Positions 47,439 to 55,192 of a DNA stretch of 64,000 nt are shown piece after piece; position 1 is the stretch's first letter, and every line of letters begins with the position of its first letter. This stretch comes from Pontimonas sp. (GTDB taxonomy: Bacteria; Actinomycetota; Actinomycetes; Actinomycetales; Microbacteriaceae). Position numbers and translations under genes: made by a program. Location of the stretch: the NCBI GenBank assembly GCA_017857245.1, contig JAFMDO010000003.1:1-64000 (forward strand), written 5' to 3'. The notes below the pieces were generated by a model, which was not told the DNA's origin, ran no database searches, and saw only the letters and a list, made by a program, of their open reading frames with translations.

Positions 47439-48197
47439 ATGTTGGCAGAAGAGCGGCGACTTCTCATCACTGAATGGACGCTTGAAGCGGGCCGTCTCGA
47501 CGCTACTCAAGCTGCCACCAAACTTCAGGTAGCAACAGAAACTGTTCGCCGCGACCTCGATAGCCTCCAGCGCCGCGGTGTCGTGCGCAGGGTCCATGGC
47601 GGCGCCATTGCAATGGAACGCTTTGCCCACGAATTCACAATTCCTGAGCGCCAAAACCTGAATCCCGAAGCCAAACGAAGGATCGGCGAAGCGGCGGCGC
47701 AATATGTTCCTCACGAAGGCTGCATTTTTGTTGATGGCGGAACCACGACAGAGTTTCTGGCGCCTGCTTTGCGCAACCGCCCAGACCTCCTAGTGGTCAC
47801 CAACAGTGTGAACCTGGCCGCTCGCATTGCCGATAGCTCCACAAAGACCTACATGCTCCCCGGTCGCATACGTCCCACAACCCTCAGTGCACTCGGCTCC
47901 CGCACCGTGGAAGACCTCGGTCGGCTCAACGCCGTAGTGGCCTTCATGGGAACGAACGGGATCTCTTCGGATTTGAAGCTCACTGCTTTTGACACCGATG
48001 AGGCAGCCGTCAAGAAAATAATGCTCTCGAACGCCGCGGAAACAATTCTGCTGGCGGATAACAAGAAGTTTGGCTCCACTTACCCCGCAACGTTTGGGGC
48101 CCCTGGTGACTTTGATCGGCTCGTGACCGATTTGGATACCCAGCAAAGCTTTATTGACAAGTTCACCCACTACGGGGTGGAGGTGGTCGTCGCATGA
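47439..48197 (+). CDS. DeoR/GlpR-family transcriptional repressor
   Basis: 252 residues. N-terminal HTH: LAEERRLLITEWTLEAGRLD then ATKLQVATETVRRDLDSLQRRG, the DeoR signature; C-terminal DeoRC sensor (DGGTTTEFLAPAL, TNSVNLAARIA, FMGTNGISSDLKLTAFD). These repressors usually respond to phosphorylated sugars. It probably autoregulates and controls the PTS operon through the repeats just upstream. GGAAGG lies eight bases before the ATG. Confidence 0.9.
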   Translation: MLAEERRLLITEWTLEAGRLDATQAATKLQVATETVRRDLDSLQRRGVVRRVHGGAIAMERFAHEFTIPERQNLNPEAKRRIGEAAAQYVPHEGCIFVDGGTTTEFLAPALRNRPDLLVVTNSVNLAARIADSSTKTYMLPGRIRPTTLSALGSRTVEDLGRLNAVVAFMGTNGISSDLKLTAFDTDEAAVKKIMLSNAAETILLADNKKFGSTYPATFGAPGDFDRLVTDLDTQQSFIDKFTHYGVEVVVA

Positions 48198-48216
48198 TGG
48201 CCACGACACTAGGTTT

Positions 48217-48290
48217 CGTTTCCAACTCTGGGAACGGAAACGCCCGAGAAGCCGGGGAAGGGAGCTCATTCTCCCTGAGCCCACTTCCCC
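48217..48290 (+). other. Paired hairpins in the leader of the PTS genes
   Basis: In the 141-bp gap before the EIIC gene, CGTTTCC/GGAAACG (48217-48242) forms one stem and GGGGAAG/CTTCCCC (48254-48290) another, with an inner GGGAG/CTCCC. The segment GCTCA (48264) can alternatively pair with TGAGC (48276). This could be a processing site or an attenuator. Confidence 0.45.
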
Positions 48291-48338
48291 AGCGACTCGA
48301 GCAAAAATAATACAACCTCTCGAAGGAAGGTAGTACCA

Positions 48339-49451
48339 ATGAGTGAATTTATTCCCTCCGGCGCTGGTGGCCAAACAGGCTTCCGTGCCGGAATTCAGAA
48401 AGTGGGAGGAAACCTCGCAGGAATGGTGATTCCGAACATCGGAGCATTCATCGCCTGGGGTCTCCTCACCGCCCTCTTCATTCCCACCGGATGGTTGCCA
48501 AACGAGAACTTCTCGTCAATGGTCGGTCCGATGATTTTGAACCTGTTGCCGATCCTGATCGGTTACACCGGTGGTCGCATTGTTCACGGTCAGCGCGGTG
48601 CGGTGATTGGTTCGATTGCCACTGTTGGTGTGATTGTCGGAACCGACATCCCCATGTTCCTCGGCGCCATGATTATTGGACCGCTAATGGCATGGATCCT
48701 CAAGTACATCGACAAGGTACTTGACCCCATCACCCCTCCCGGCTTCGAAATGCTTATTGGCAACTTCTCGCTGGGTATCGCCGGAATGCTCGGAGCCATG
48801 CTGGGTTACCTCGGCATTGGCCCCATCGTTTCCGGGATCACCACTTTCCTCGGAAATGGCGTGGGATGGCTCGTCGATAACTCCTTGCTACCACTCGCAT
48901 CGTTGTTGATCGAGCCAGCAAAGATCCTCTTCATGAACAACGCCATCAACTTCGGTGTTCTCGCTCCTCTGGGAGTCGTGGACGCAGAAGCGACCGGTCA
49001 ATCCATCATGTTCATGCTGGAAACAAACCCTGGTCCAGGACTTGGGTTGTTGGTGGCCTTCTGGCTCGCCGGTCCGAAACTGCTCCGCGGTTCCGCACCC
49101 GGTGCAATCGTTATCCAGTTCCTTGGTGGAATCCACGAAATCTACTTCCCCTACGTTCTCCTCAAGCCTCAGGTTGTCCTGGGTGTCATTGTTGGTGGCA
49201 TGGTGGGAGTAACTACCTTCATGATCACCGGAGTAGGGCTTGTTTCCACACCTTCCCCCGGATCGATCTTCGCGTACATGGCAGTGACCCCCGCAGGTAA
49301 CCACCTGGGTGTCTTGCTGGGTATTGTGTTGTCGGCCGCAGCGTCGTTCGTGGTGACCTGGTTCATTCTCAAGCTCTCGAAGGTTGACTCCACCGAGGCT
49401 GAGTTCGAAGCAGCACAGGACCGCAGCAAAGAAATGAAGGCTGGTAAGTAA
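48339..49451 (+). CDS. mtlA: PTS EIIC, mannitol type
   Basis: 370-residue membrane permease of the fructose-mannitol PTS family. Mannitol-type landmarks: GGNLAGMVIPNIGAFIAWG, YTGGRIVHGQRGAVIG and the GGIHEIYFPYVLLKP loop with the conserved GIHE motif. The protein ends after the C domain; EIIB is a separate gene two bases downstream, unlike E. coli MtlA. Substrate is probably a hexitol, not certain to be mannitol. Confidence 0.87.
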   Translation: MSEFIPSGAGGQTGFRAGIQKVGGNLAGMVIPNIGAFIAWGLLTALFIPTGWLPNENFSSMVGPMILNLLPILIGYTGGRIVHGQRGAVIGSIATVGVIVGTDIPMFLGAMIIGPLMAWILKYIDKVLDPITPPGFEMLIGNFSLGIAGMLGAMLGYLGIGPIVSGITTFLGNGVGWLVDNSLLPLASLLIEPAKILFMNNAINFGVLAPLGVVDAEATGQSIMFMLETNPGPGLGLLVAFWLAGPKLLRGSAPGAIVIQFLGGIHEIYFPYVLLKPQVVLGVIVGGMVGVTTFMITGVGLVSTPSPGSIFAYMAVTPAGNHLGVLLGIVLSAAASFVVTWFILKLSKVDSTEAEFEAAQDRSKEMKAGK

Positions 49452-49453
49452 CC

Positions 49454-49768
49454 ATGGCCTCCGTATCGGCTAGTGATATCAAGCAAATTGTTGTTGCCTG
49501 CGAAGCAGGCATGGGGTCTTCCGTCATGGTCGCCCGGCAACTTGCGAAGCAACTGAAGGCACAGGGGATTGCGGTCACGCATTCTCCCGTCAACCAGCTC
49601 GCAGAAACACCGCACGAGATTGTGCTTGTCCACCGGGGGCTTAGTACCCGCGCGAAGCAAGCGGTTCCCGATTCGGTGGTGATCGTCTTCGACATGTTCT
49701 TAGGTGATCTCAACATCGCGAAGTTGGTTGGAGCTATTCAGAACGGTGACGTCATCTCCGATGGCTAA
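49454..49768 (+). CDS. PTS EIIB, mannitol type
   Basis: 104 residues. The phosphocysteine loop VVACEAGMGSSVMVARQL has the phosphorylated Cys at about residue 16. Passes the phosphate from EIIA to the sugar on EIIC. Its end overlaps the EIIA start by eight bases. Confidence 0.9.
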   Translation: MASVSASDIKQIVVACEAGMGSSVMVARQLAKQLKAQGIAVTHSPVNQLAETPHEIVLVHRGLSTRAKQAVPDSVVIVFDMFLGDLNIAKLVGAIQNGDVISDG

Positions 49769-50192
49769 TCTGCTTCAACTGGCCGGTATCGCCTTAGACG
49801 CTACGGCCTCCTCGCGAGAGGAGGCCGTAGCGCTCTGCGGTGCAAAGCTCGTGGAGCTGGGGGCCGTTTCCCCCGAATACGCCGACGCTATGTGGGAGCG
49901 GGAGAAAATTTTCCCCTCCGAAATGGGCGAGGGGTTCGCTATCCCCCACGGAACCGATGAGTCACGCACATACGTGAACTTCGACCAACTTGTTTTCATC
50001 CGACTCAAGGAAGAAATCACCTGGGTCAACGAACCCGTTACCGTGTGTGTAGGCATTGCCTCCGCTGGAGATGGCCATGTAGAGATCCTCGGTAATTTGG
50101 CAGACGTCCTGATGGACGACGATGCTGCAACTATTCTTCGAACCTCCCAGAATCCACAAGCAATTCTCGATCTCATCTTGAAAGGCGTTTAA
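49761..50192 (+). CDS. mtlF: PTS EIIA, mannitol/fructose type
   Basis: 143 residues from ATG 49761 (MANLLQLAGIALDATASS). The active-site His is in GFAIPHGTDESR at about residue 60, the PTS EIIA type-2 signature. Accepts phosphate from HPr. Coupled to EIIB by overlap. Confidence 0.9.
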   Translation: MANLLQLAGIALDATASSREEAVALCGAKLVELGAVSPEYADAMWEREKIFPSEMGEGFAIPHGTDESRTYVNFDQLVFIRLKEEITWVNEPVTVCVGIASAGDGHVEILGNLADVLMDDDAATILRTSQNPQAILDLILKGV

Positions 50193-50195
50193 TCC

Positions 50196-51251
50196 GTGAG
50201 AGCCGCGCTGTTTACTAGTCCAGGAAACCTCGACGTCGTCGACGTCGAGACCCCGCAAGCAACTGCAGACGAGCTCAAGATACGGGTCGAATCCTGCGCC
50301 ACGTGTGGCACCGACGCCAAAATTTTTCACCACGGACACCCTCGACTTGACCCACCCCAGATCATCGGCCACGAAATTGCTGGCGAAATCATCGACGTGG
50401 GCGCAAACACGACCGGCTTCGCCCCCGGCGACCGCGTCCAGGTCATCGCGGCGGTCCCCTGCGAAGAGTGCTGGGCCTGCAAGGCAGGAAAGCAAGGAAT
50501 TTGCATCAACCAAACCTCCATGGGTTACCAATTTGCCGGCGGTTTTGCCGAAGAAATGGTGATCCCCGCCGCCGTGCTCAAAGCTAACGGCGTGAACAAA
50601 ATCCCCGGTGATCTCAGCTTCGATGAAGCCTCCGTCACCGAACCCCTGGCCTGCGTGCTGAACGCTCAGCGCCTCGTCCATGTGGGCGAAGGCGACACCG
50701 TATTGGTGATGGGTGCCGGACCGATTGGTTGCCTGCACGTTCGTTTGGCGAGGGCCCTGGGCGCCAAGCACGTCATGCTCGCCGACATCAACGGCGACCG
50801 TCTGGCGCTCTCAGCCAACGCGGTCAGGCCCGATCGTGCCATTGACATGTCCTCGGAGGACCTCGCAGCCATTGTGTTGGAAGAAACCCACGGCGTGGGC
50901 CCGAGCGTGATTATCACTGCGGCTCCCGCTGGAGCAGCCCAGGAACAAGCCATCGCCATGGCAGCGCCTGGGGGTCGGGTCAGTTTCTTTGGTGGCTTAC
51001 CCAAAGACAAGCCGATGATCGCGGTCGATTCCAACGTTGTGCACTACAGGGAGCTCATTCTCGCCGGCGCTAACGGCTCTTCCCCCGCGCAAAATGCGGA
51101 AGCCCTGGCATTGATTGCCTCGGGCAAAGTGCCCGTGGCTGACCTAATCACCCACAGGATGTCGCTGGAGAACGTGAAGGGCGCCATCGACGCTGTGACC
51201 TCAGGTGACGCCATCAAGGTTGTCATCAAACCTCAAGGAGTCTCGGCGTGA
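50196..51251 (+). CDS. Zinc-dependent medium-chain dehydrogenase (polyol-phosphate type)
   Basis: 351 residues. Catalytic-zinc ligands in CATCGTD (Cys37-like position) and IIGHEIAGE; structural-zinc cysteines in CEECWACKAGKQGIC; Rossmann VLVMGAGPIGCLHVRLA. Close in design to sorbitol, threonine and galactitol-1-phosphate dehydrogenases. In this operon it probably oxidises the polyol phosphate delivered by the PTS; substrate and cofactor are not proven. Stop overlaps ptsH start (GTGA). Confidence 0.85.
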   Translation: MRAALFTSPGNLDVVDVETPQATADELKIRVESCATCGTDAKIFHHGHPRLDPPQIIGHEIAGEIIDVGANTTGFAPGDRVQVIAAVPCEECWACKAGKQGICINQTSMGYQFAGGFAEEMVIPAAVLKANGVNKIPGDLSFDEASVTEPLACVLNAQRLVHVGEGDTVLVMGAGPIGCLHVRLARALGAKHVMLADINGDRLALSANAVRPDRAIDMSSEDLAAIVLEETHGVGPSVIITAAPAGAAQEQAIAMAAPGGRVSFFGGLPKDKPMIAVDSNVVHYRELILAGANGSSPAQNAEALALIASGKVPVADLITHRMSLENVKGAIDAVTSGDAIKVVIKPQGVSA

Positions 51252-51517
51252 CCATCAACCACACCTTCACCGTGACGGACCCCATCGGTCTTCACGCCCG
51301 CCCCGTGGGTCAAATCGTTACCCTGGTGCGCGAGAGCGGAGCAACCGTAACCCTCCGCAACAGCGAAGGCAAGGAAGCGTCTGCTGCCTCCGCTCTCAAA
51401 ATGCTCGCGATGAAGGTCAAGAGTGCCGAATCGTTGGAACTCGTCATCGACGCCGAAGATGATGCGGCAGGGCATGCGCTCGCCGAGGCGATTGAAGCCC
51501 TCGTCAACGAAGGGTAA
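51248..51517 (+). CDS. ptsH: Phosphocarrier protein HPr
   Basis: 89 residues. The phospho-His is in GLHARPVGQIV (His at about residue 16). General phosphate carrier between Enzyme I and EIIA. The regulatory Ser region (NSEGKEASAASALKM) is present but the spacing does not show whether it is phosphorylated. Confidence 0.95.
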   Translation: MTINHTFTVTDPIGLHARPVGQIVTLVRESGATVTLRNSEGKEASAASALKMLAMKVKSAESLELVIDAEDDAAGHALAEAIEALVNEG

Positions 51518-51527
51518 TACTGGGGTA

Positions 51528-53138
51528 GTGAGCGCCACAGAGTTAACCGGAATTGGGGTCGGTTCCCGCGCCGCCGTTGGCGAAGTGTTCCTGCTGGAAA
51601 CTTCTGACGCTGTCTACGAACACCAATCGACGAAACACAGTCCTGCTGAGGAAGCCAGCGTCTTAGCCACAGCAATCGCCACCACAGCAGCAGGAATTAG
51701 AGACGAATCCGCGACCAGCGATCCCACTGCTCGCGAAATCCTTGAGGCGCTGCTGATTATTCTGGAAGACCCTGAGCTCCAAGAAATGGCGAAGCCCTAC
51801 CTCTCAGAAGGCGACGATGCCCCCACAGCATTATTCAAAGCTCTGGATGAATTTGCCGAACTCATGGGTGATGATGAAGAATTCCTGTCCCGGGTGGCAG
51901 ACCTCCGGGGTATTGCGGCGCGCATTTCTGGATGGGTGCGCGGTATCGCCGCTGGCCCCAGTATCCCGACCGAGGGAACCTGGATCATCGTTGCCGAAGA
52001 CCTCACCCCACTGGAGACCTCCCAGTTTGGCGACTCCGTCGTGGGGGTTGTGACGGAACTCGGGGGCCCCACCTCCCACACCGCGATTATTTGTCGTGCA
52101 CTCTCGCTCCCTGCCGTTGTTAGCGCCAAAGGAGCCATGACACTCACCCCAGGCGAGTCAGTCCTGGTGGACCCGGAAGGAAACAGAGTTGTCAGCGGCG
52201 GCACCCTGAGCGACGCAACCCAAGCGCTCACCTTCATTCCTCAATCGGATGCGCCGCTGATCACGGTCAGGGCCAACATTGGCGGTCTCGAAGATGCCAC
52301 ACACGCCGCAAAGACCTCTGCCCGCGGCGTGGGTCTGTTCCGCACCGAAGTCCTCTATCTCTCCGCATCCCGGGAGCCCACCCTGGATGAACAGGTCGCC
52401 AGCTATGTCGAGGTGCTAAAAGCCGCACCGGCAGGAAAAATCATCATCCGCACCATCGATGCCGGAAGCGACAAACCCGTTCCCTTCCTAGCGCTGGGTC
52501 ATGAAGAGAACCCTGCCCTTGGTGTTCGCGGCTTCCGTCTTGCCCATGATTTCGGGGATTTCCAAAAGTCCCAGCTCGCTGCACTCGCGGCCGCCATCGA
52601 CGCAACTGGCCGGGACGTGGGTGTGATGGCCCCGATGGTGTCGACGGTGGAAGAGGTGAAATCCTTCCATGCCCTGTGTCATGAGGCAGGAATCACTCAA
52701 GTGGGAATCATGATCGAAACTCCCGCCATCATCCAGGTGTTGCCCGACCTCAAAGGCATTCTTTCGTTCCTCAGCATCGGCACCAATGACCTTTCCCAGT
52801 ACCTTTTTGCCGCCGACCGAATGCACCCGCAGCTGGGTGCCTTGAATAACCCCTGGCAGCCAGGTCTGCTGCGCAGTGTCAAACAGGTCGTTGAGAAAGC
52901 ACAGGACTTGGACATCCCCGTGGGTGTGTGCGGGGAGAGTGCAGCCAACCCCTTACTCTCCATCGTTTTTGCTGGTTTTGGAATTTCCTCCGTCAGCGTT
53001 GCGCCAAGCGCTGTCGAAGCGGTGAGCACCGCTCTGGCCTCGGTGTCCCAGAAGCAAGCGAAACAGGCCTCCCTGCTCGCCCTCGCAGCCAGCACTCCGG
53101 CCGAGGCGGAAGCAACTGTCCGCGCCATGTTTGGGTAG
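51528..53138 (+). CDS. ptsI: PTS Enzyme I
   Basis: 536 residues from GTG 51528 (SATELTGIGVGSRAAVG). Transfers phosphate from phosphoenolpyruvate to HPr. Active-site His in GGPTSHTAIICRALSLPA near residue 184; PEP-binding C domain with GVGLFRTEVLYL and the FLSIGTNDLSQYLFAADR signature. About 40 residues shorter than the E. coli enzyme. Probably the only Enzyme I of this genome, which I infer from its place inside the single PTS operon. Confidence 0.94.
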   Translation: MSATELTGIGVGSRAAVGEVFLLETSDAVYEHQSTKHSPAEEASVLATAIATTAAGIRDESATSDPTAREILEALLIILEDPELQEMAKPYLSEGDDAPTALFKALDEFAELMGDDEEFLSRVADLRGIAARISGWVRGIAAGPSIPTEGTWIIVAEDLTPLETSQFGDSVVGVVTELGGPTSHTAIICRALSLPAVVSAKGAMTLTPGESVLVDPEGNRVVSGGTLSDATQALTFIPQSDAPLITVRANIGGLEDATHAAKTSARGVGLFRTEVLYLSASREPTLDEQVASYVEVLKAAPAGKIIIRTIDAGSDKPVPFLALGHEENPALGVRGFRLAHDFGDFQKSQLAALAAAIDATGRDVGVMAPMVSTVEEVKSFHALCHEAGITQVGIMIETPAIIQVLPDLKGILSFLSIGTNDLSQYLFAADRMHPQLGALNNPWQPGLLRSVKQVVEKAQDLDIPVGVCGESAANPLLSIVFAGFGISSVSVAPSAVEAVSTALASVSQKQAKQASLLALAASTPAEAEATVRAMFG

Positions 53139-53180
53139 TGTCTCCTCAGACTTGGTGTCCCTCGAGCGGAAAGTGCGCAC

Positions 53181-54158
53181 ATGAAAGCAATAGTTGTTTC
53201 GCAGTCTGGTGGCCCCGAGGTATTGGAGTACCAGGACTGGCCAGAGCCCGCGCCGCTCCCTGATGAGCTGCTGATTGATGTCGCTGGTATCGGGGTCAAT
53301 TTCATTGACACCTATCACCGCTCGGGCATCTACTCCCTGCCCCATCCCTTCGTCCCAGGGTTAGAGGGGGCCGGGGTAGTAACCAGTGTGGGGGCTGAGG
53401 TAGGAGAGTTTGCGGTGGGCGATCGGGTTGCCTGGACCGGGCACATGGGAAGCTACGCCCCACGGATTGCCCTCCCCGCGGACAAAGCCGTCAGGGTTCC
53501 CCAGCCTCTCAGCCTTCACGAGGCTGCCGGCATCATGCTTCAAGGCCTCACCGCGCACTACCTGGTGACCAGCGTGTATGCCGTGAAAGCTGGTGACACC
53601 GCCCTCGTCCACGCAGCAGCAGGTGGGGTGGGGCTTTTGTTGTGTCAGCTGCTCAAAAACCGGGGAGTCACGGTGGTCGGCACCGTCTCCACTGCCGAAA
53701 AGGCCCAAGCCGCATCAGCTGCAGGAGCGACCCACATCATTCGATATGACCGGGACGACCTTGTCGAGGCAGTGATGGCAGCAACGGAGGGACACGGCGT
53801 CGATGTGGTCTATGACGGTGTGGGCAGGACAACTTTTGAAGCGGGCTTAAAGTGCCTGAAGGTGCGAGGAATGATGGCCATTTTTGGTCAAGCCAGCGGT
53901 CCGGTGGGAAGTTTTGATCCCCAACTCTTGAATGATGGGGGTTCGCTGGTGGTAACGAGGCCTAGCCTGACCCACTTCACAAGGACCCTTGAAGAGCTCC
54001 GGTGGCGATCTTCCGAGGTCTTCGGAGATCTCGTATCAGGGAAACTCTCCCTCACGATTCACGATTCCTACCCTCTTGCAGAGGCAGCGCGAGCCCACCT
54101 CGACCTCGAAAGCCGTTCCACGTCGGGCAAGCTTCTTCTTCTGCCTCCCCAGAGCTAG
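53181..54158 (+). CDS. qor: NADPH:quinone oxidoreductase
   Basis: 325-residue zinc-free MDR protein. N-terminal KAIVVSQSGGPEVLEYQDW, GIGVNFIDTYHRSGIY, and the NADPH-binding HAAAGGVGLLLCQLLKNRG match the quinone oxidoreductase group. Reduces quinones or related electrophiles in family members. Lies 42 bases after ptsI but is probably not part of the PTS pathway. Confidence 0.9.
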   Translation: MKAIVVSQSGGPEVLEYQDWPEPAPLPDELLIDVAGIGVNFIDTYHRSGIYSLPHPFVPGLEGAGVVTSVGAEVGEFAVGDRVAWTGHMGSYAPRIALPADKAVRVPQPLSLHEAAGIMLQGLTAHYLVTSVYAVKAGDTALVHAAAGGVGLLLCQLLKNRGVTVVGTVSTAEKAQAASAAGATHIIRYDRDDLVEAVMAATEGHGVDVVYDGVGRTTFEAGLKCLKVRGMMAIFGQASGPVGSFDPQLLNDGGSLVVTRPSLTHFTRTLEELRWRSSEVFGDLVSGKLSLTIHDSYPLAEAARAHLDLESRSTSGKLLLLPPQS

Positions 54159-54179
54159 TCGCCCCTCATCGGGTCCTAA

Positions 54180-54405
54180 AGCCATCGATAGCGCCTGGAC
54201 CGCAGAACACTTTCAAGTCCATGGCGCGTTCGGGCAAACTGCTCTTGCCCCAGGCCTTGCGCTGGAGGTGTTGGCAACGGGTGTGTGGTCTGGTTCGGGG
54301 GTTTTAGGCCCCGGGTCCTTTGCCGCGAAAACCTTTTTGGACCTGATGTCCCAACCAGAAGCCGAGGGCGGGTACGGCCAAGACTGGGGCTTAGAAGAGC
54401 GCTAG
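54180..54405 (+). pseudogene. Remnant of a saccharopine-dehydrogenase-like gene (C-terminal piece)
   Basis: About 75 codons in one open frame without a start codon, reading AEHFQVHGAFGQTALAPG, then VWSGSGVLGPGSFAAKTFLDL and ending WGLEER. This resembles the C-terminus of saccharopine dehydrogenase/lysine 6-dehydrogenase-like proteins (substrate-domain 'GxWSGxGVLGP..F'). The frame runs upstream into the antisense-free qor gene in a different frame, so the 5' part of the gene is gone. Identification is by pattern recall only. Confidence 0.45.
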
Positions 54406-55190
54406 GAGGGGCTAAAGCGCAGACTCAGGCAGGAGAGGCCGCCATCAATCTTCTGACATTCGGAATTATTTAGCTCGACAACCTCAAACCCACCATCCCG
54501 AACCGCCTGGGAAGTGTGAGGGAAGCCTTCGGGCATGAACACGACGTCGTTGACGCGAATACTGTTTGCCGCCGGTTCTTCCCCTTCTGCCACATCAATC
54601 ACGGTGTAGCCGTCAAAGCAGCCACTGGCTGAAAGGCGTCTGGTCGAAAGAACAGTGGTTTCATCGAGCAAAGAGCAATCGGACTTGAAGTGCAAGACAC
54701 CAGCAGGTGTGGTGACCTCCCGCACCTGATACCCCCAGGGCGACACAACCCCGGCAAGTGCAGCGATCCCTTCAGAGGTGCTCCGGTCCGAGACGCCGAT
54801 AAGGATTTCGTTCTCCATCGCGAGAATGTCTCCCCCCTCCAGTGTTCCCTCACCGGGAAGCTCAACGGCAGTGGGGTAAAACTGTTTCACCGCCTCAGCC
54901 ATCGCCATCGCTTCGCCACGGCGTGTGGGTGCACCCGGACGCAGGATCACTGCTCCCAGCGGCAAACACAGGGCAGTGTCCTCGACAAAGAGCGAATCAG
55001 GGAACTCTTCTAGACCCGGTAACACGGTGATCTGCACTCCCGCAGCTTCCAGAGCAGAGACATACGCAGTGTGGTGCTGCTTCAAGCCCACAACATCGGG
55101 ATTACCGACGTCGTTGGCCCTCAAGCCCGACACCGCGCTCGAGGGCGGTGTGCGCACAATGGCATGGGTAAAGCGATACGAAGAACCCAC
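54402..55190 (-). CDS. ddaH: Dimethylarginine dimethylaminohydrolase-like enzyme
   Basis: 262-residue guanidino-modifying enzyme. Catalytic His167 in GVLHFKSDC, catalytic Cys254 in GGLSCLSLR, and the substrate-binding ELPGEGTLEGGDIL stretch. DDAH hydrolyses methylated arginines to citrulline and amines; related arginine deiminases are less likely at this length. Starts at GTG two bases after the MMPL gene stop, so it is coupled to it. Confidence 0.88.
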   Translation of the reverse strand: MGSSYRFTHAIVRTPPSSAVSGLRANDVGNPDVVGLKQHHTAYVSALEAAGVQITVLPGLEEFPDSLFVEDTALCLPLGAVILRPGAPTRRGEAMAMAEAVKQFYPTAVELPGEGTLEGGDILAMENEILIGVSDRSTSEGIAALAGVVSPWGYQVREVTTPAGVLHFKSDCSLLDETTVLSTRRLSASGCFDGYTVIDVAEGEEPAANSIRVNDVVFMPEGFPHTSQAVRDGGFEVVELNNSECQKIDGGLSCLSLRFSPS

Positions 55191-55192
55191 GA

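Noticed and set aside
53989-54405. 138-codon ORF starting inside qor
   Set aside because: Only its last 75 codons, outside qor, look protein-like; the first part is an out-of-frame shadow of qor, so I report just a remnant.
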